Positions 63,833 through 64,000 of a stretch of 64,000 nucleotides of DNA are shown here, one piece after another. Every line of letters begins with the position of its first letter. Position 1 is the stretch's first letter. The notes beneath the pieces are model-generated. The model made no database searches and had not been told where the DNA came from. It worked only from the letters and a program-made list of their open reading frames with translations. A program made the position numbers and the translations under genes. The stretch comes from Aurelia coerulea (lineage: Eukaryota; Cnidaria; Scyphozoa; Semaeostomeae; Ulmaridae). The stretch lies in assembly GCA_039566865.1 (NCBI GenBank), contig CM076947.1, positions 8,005,501 through 8,069,500 of the forward strand. Reading direction: 5' to 3'.

Positions 63833-64000
63833 ATAGGAACCTTTAGATGCAAAGTTGCTAGAGGACGTACAATTATATAATAAACACTTTTCAACGAATG
63901 ACTATAATGTTATGATAAACCCAAATAAGAAACGCAAATCGAAGCTCATTAGCCGAGGCTTTGATAATATTATGTAAAGGTAGGTTTATATTGATATTAT
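63833..64000. other. Nothing recognised
   Basis: AT-rich flank of the palindromic element to the window edge. Confidence 0.4.

Overview
The window looks like nuclear DNA of a marine invertebrate animal, most likely a cnidarian. It is AT-rich, has spliced genes with GT-AG introns, and is crowded with animal-type transposable elements: CR1/L2-like LINEs, a Penelope-like fragment, hAT, piggyBac, Mutator-like and Kolobok-like DNA transposons, long-TIR elements and MITEs. I see no bacterial, phage, CRISPR, tRNA or rRNA feature. The taxon is an inference from the repeat repertoire and family resemblance remembered from cnidarian genomes.

Layout. 1-7.3 kb: a gene for a FEN1/XPG-like nuclease with a C-terminal CXC domain, a decayed minus-strand LINE carrying a 2A-like motif with a tandem duplication at its 5' end, and an unrecognised short ORF. 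8.7-11.6 kb: a 2.3-kb foldback element and an AT-rich palindrome. 11.8-15.5 kb: a three-exon gene with a P2RX7-type zinc ('ballast') domain, then an internally broken Mutator-like transposase. 15.7-19.4 kb: a long-TIR element with a perfect 4-bp target duplication and a CCGGGTG-type MITE. 19.8-30.2 kb: a cluster of short compact ORFs of unknown function sharing unusual control sequences (CCAAT/CRE-like arrays, TATA boxes, CAAGCAA-rich leaders), interrupted by nuclease, hAT and Penelope-like fragments and ending in a spliced RING/zinc-finger gene whose first exon is duplicated 7 kb upstream. 30.4-38.8 kb: a MITE, a dead hAT transposase, a Harbinger-like scrap and an almost intact CR1/L2-like LINE. 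39-46 kb: candidate minus-strand host exons, a LINE ORF1 relic cut cleanly by a TTAA MITE, a second TTAA MITE, and a piggyBac pseudogene containing a LINE tail. 46.3-49.7 kb: another LINE with a PHD finger. 51.8-61.6 kb: a 9.75-kb TTAA-flanked Kolobok-like transposon. 61.9-63.8 kb: a large palindromic element.

The most coherent system is the Kolobok-like element. Two genes converge inside matching 29-bp terminal inverted repeats: an approximately eleven-exon transposase on the minus strand, and on the plus strand a four-exon gene joining a CXC-like cysteine cluster to a P2RX7-type domain. A second P2RX7-domain gene sits beside the unrelated Mutator-like transposase at 11.8-15.5 kb, which suggests that this domain is a recurrent transposon companion. 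The 19.8-30.2 kb ORF cluster is the other candidate for an undescribed system; I could not assign most of its proteins.
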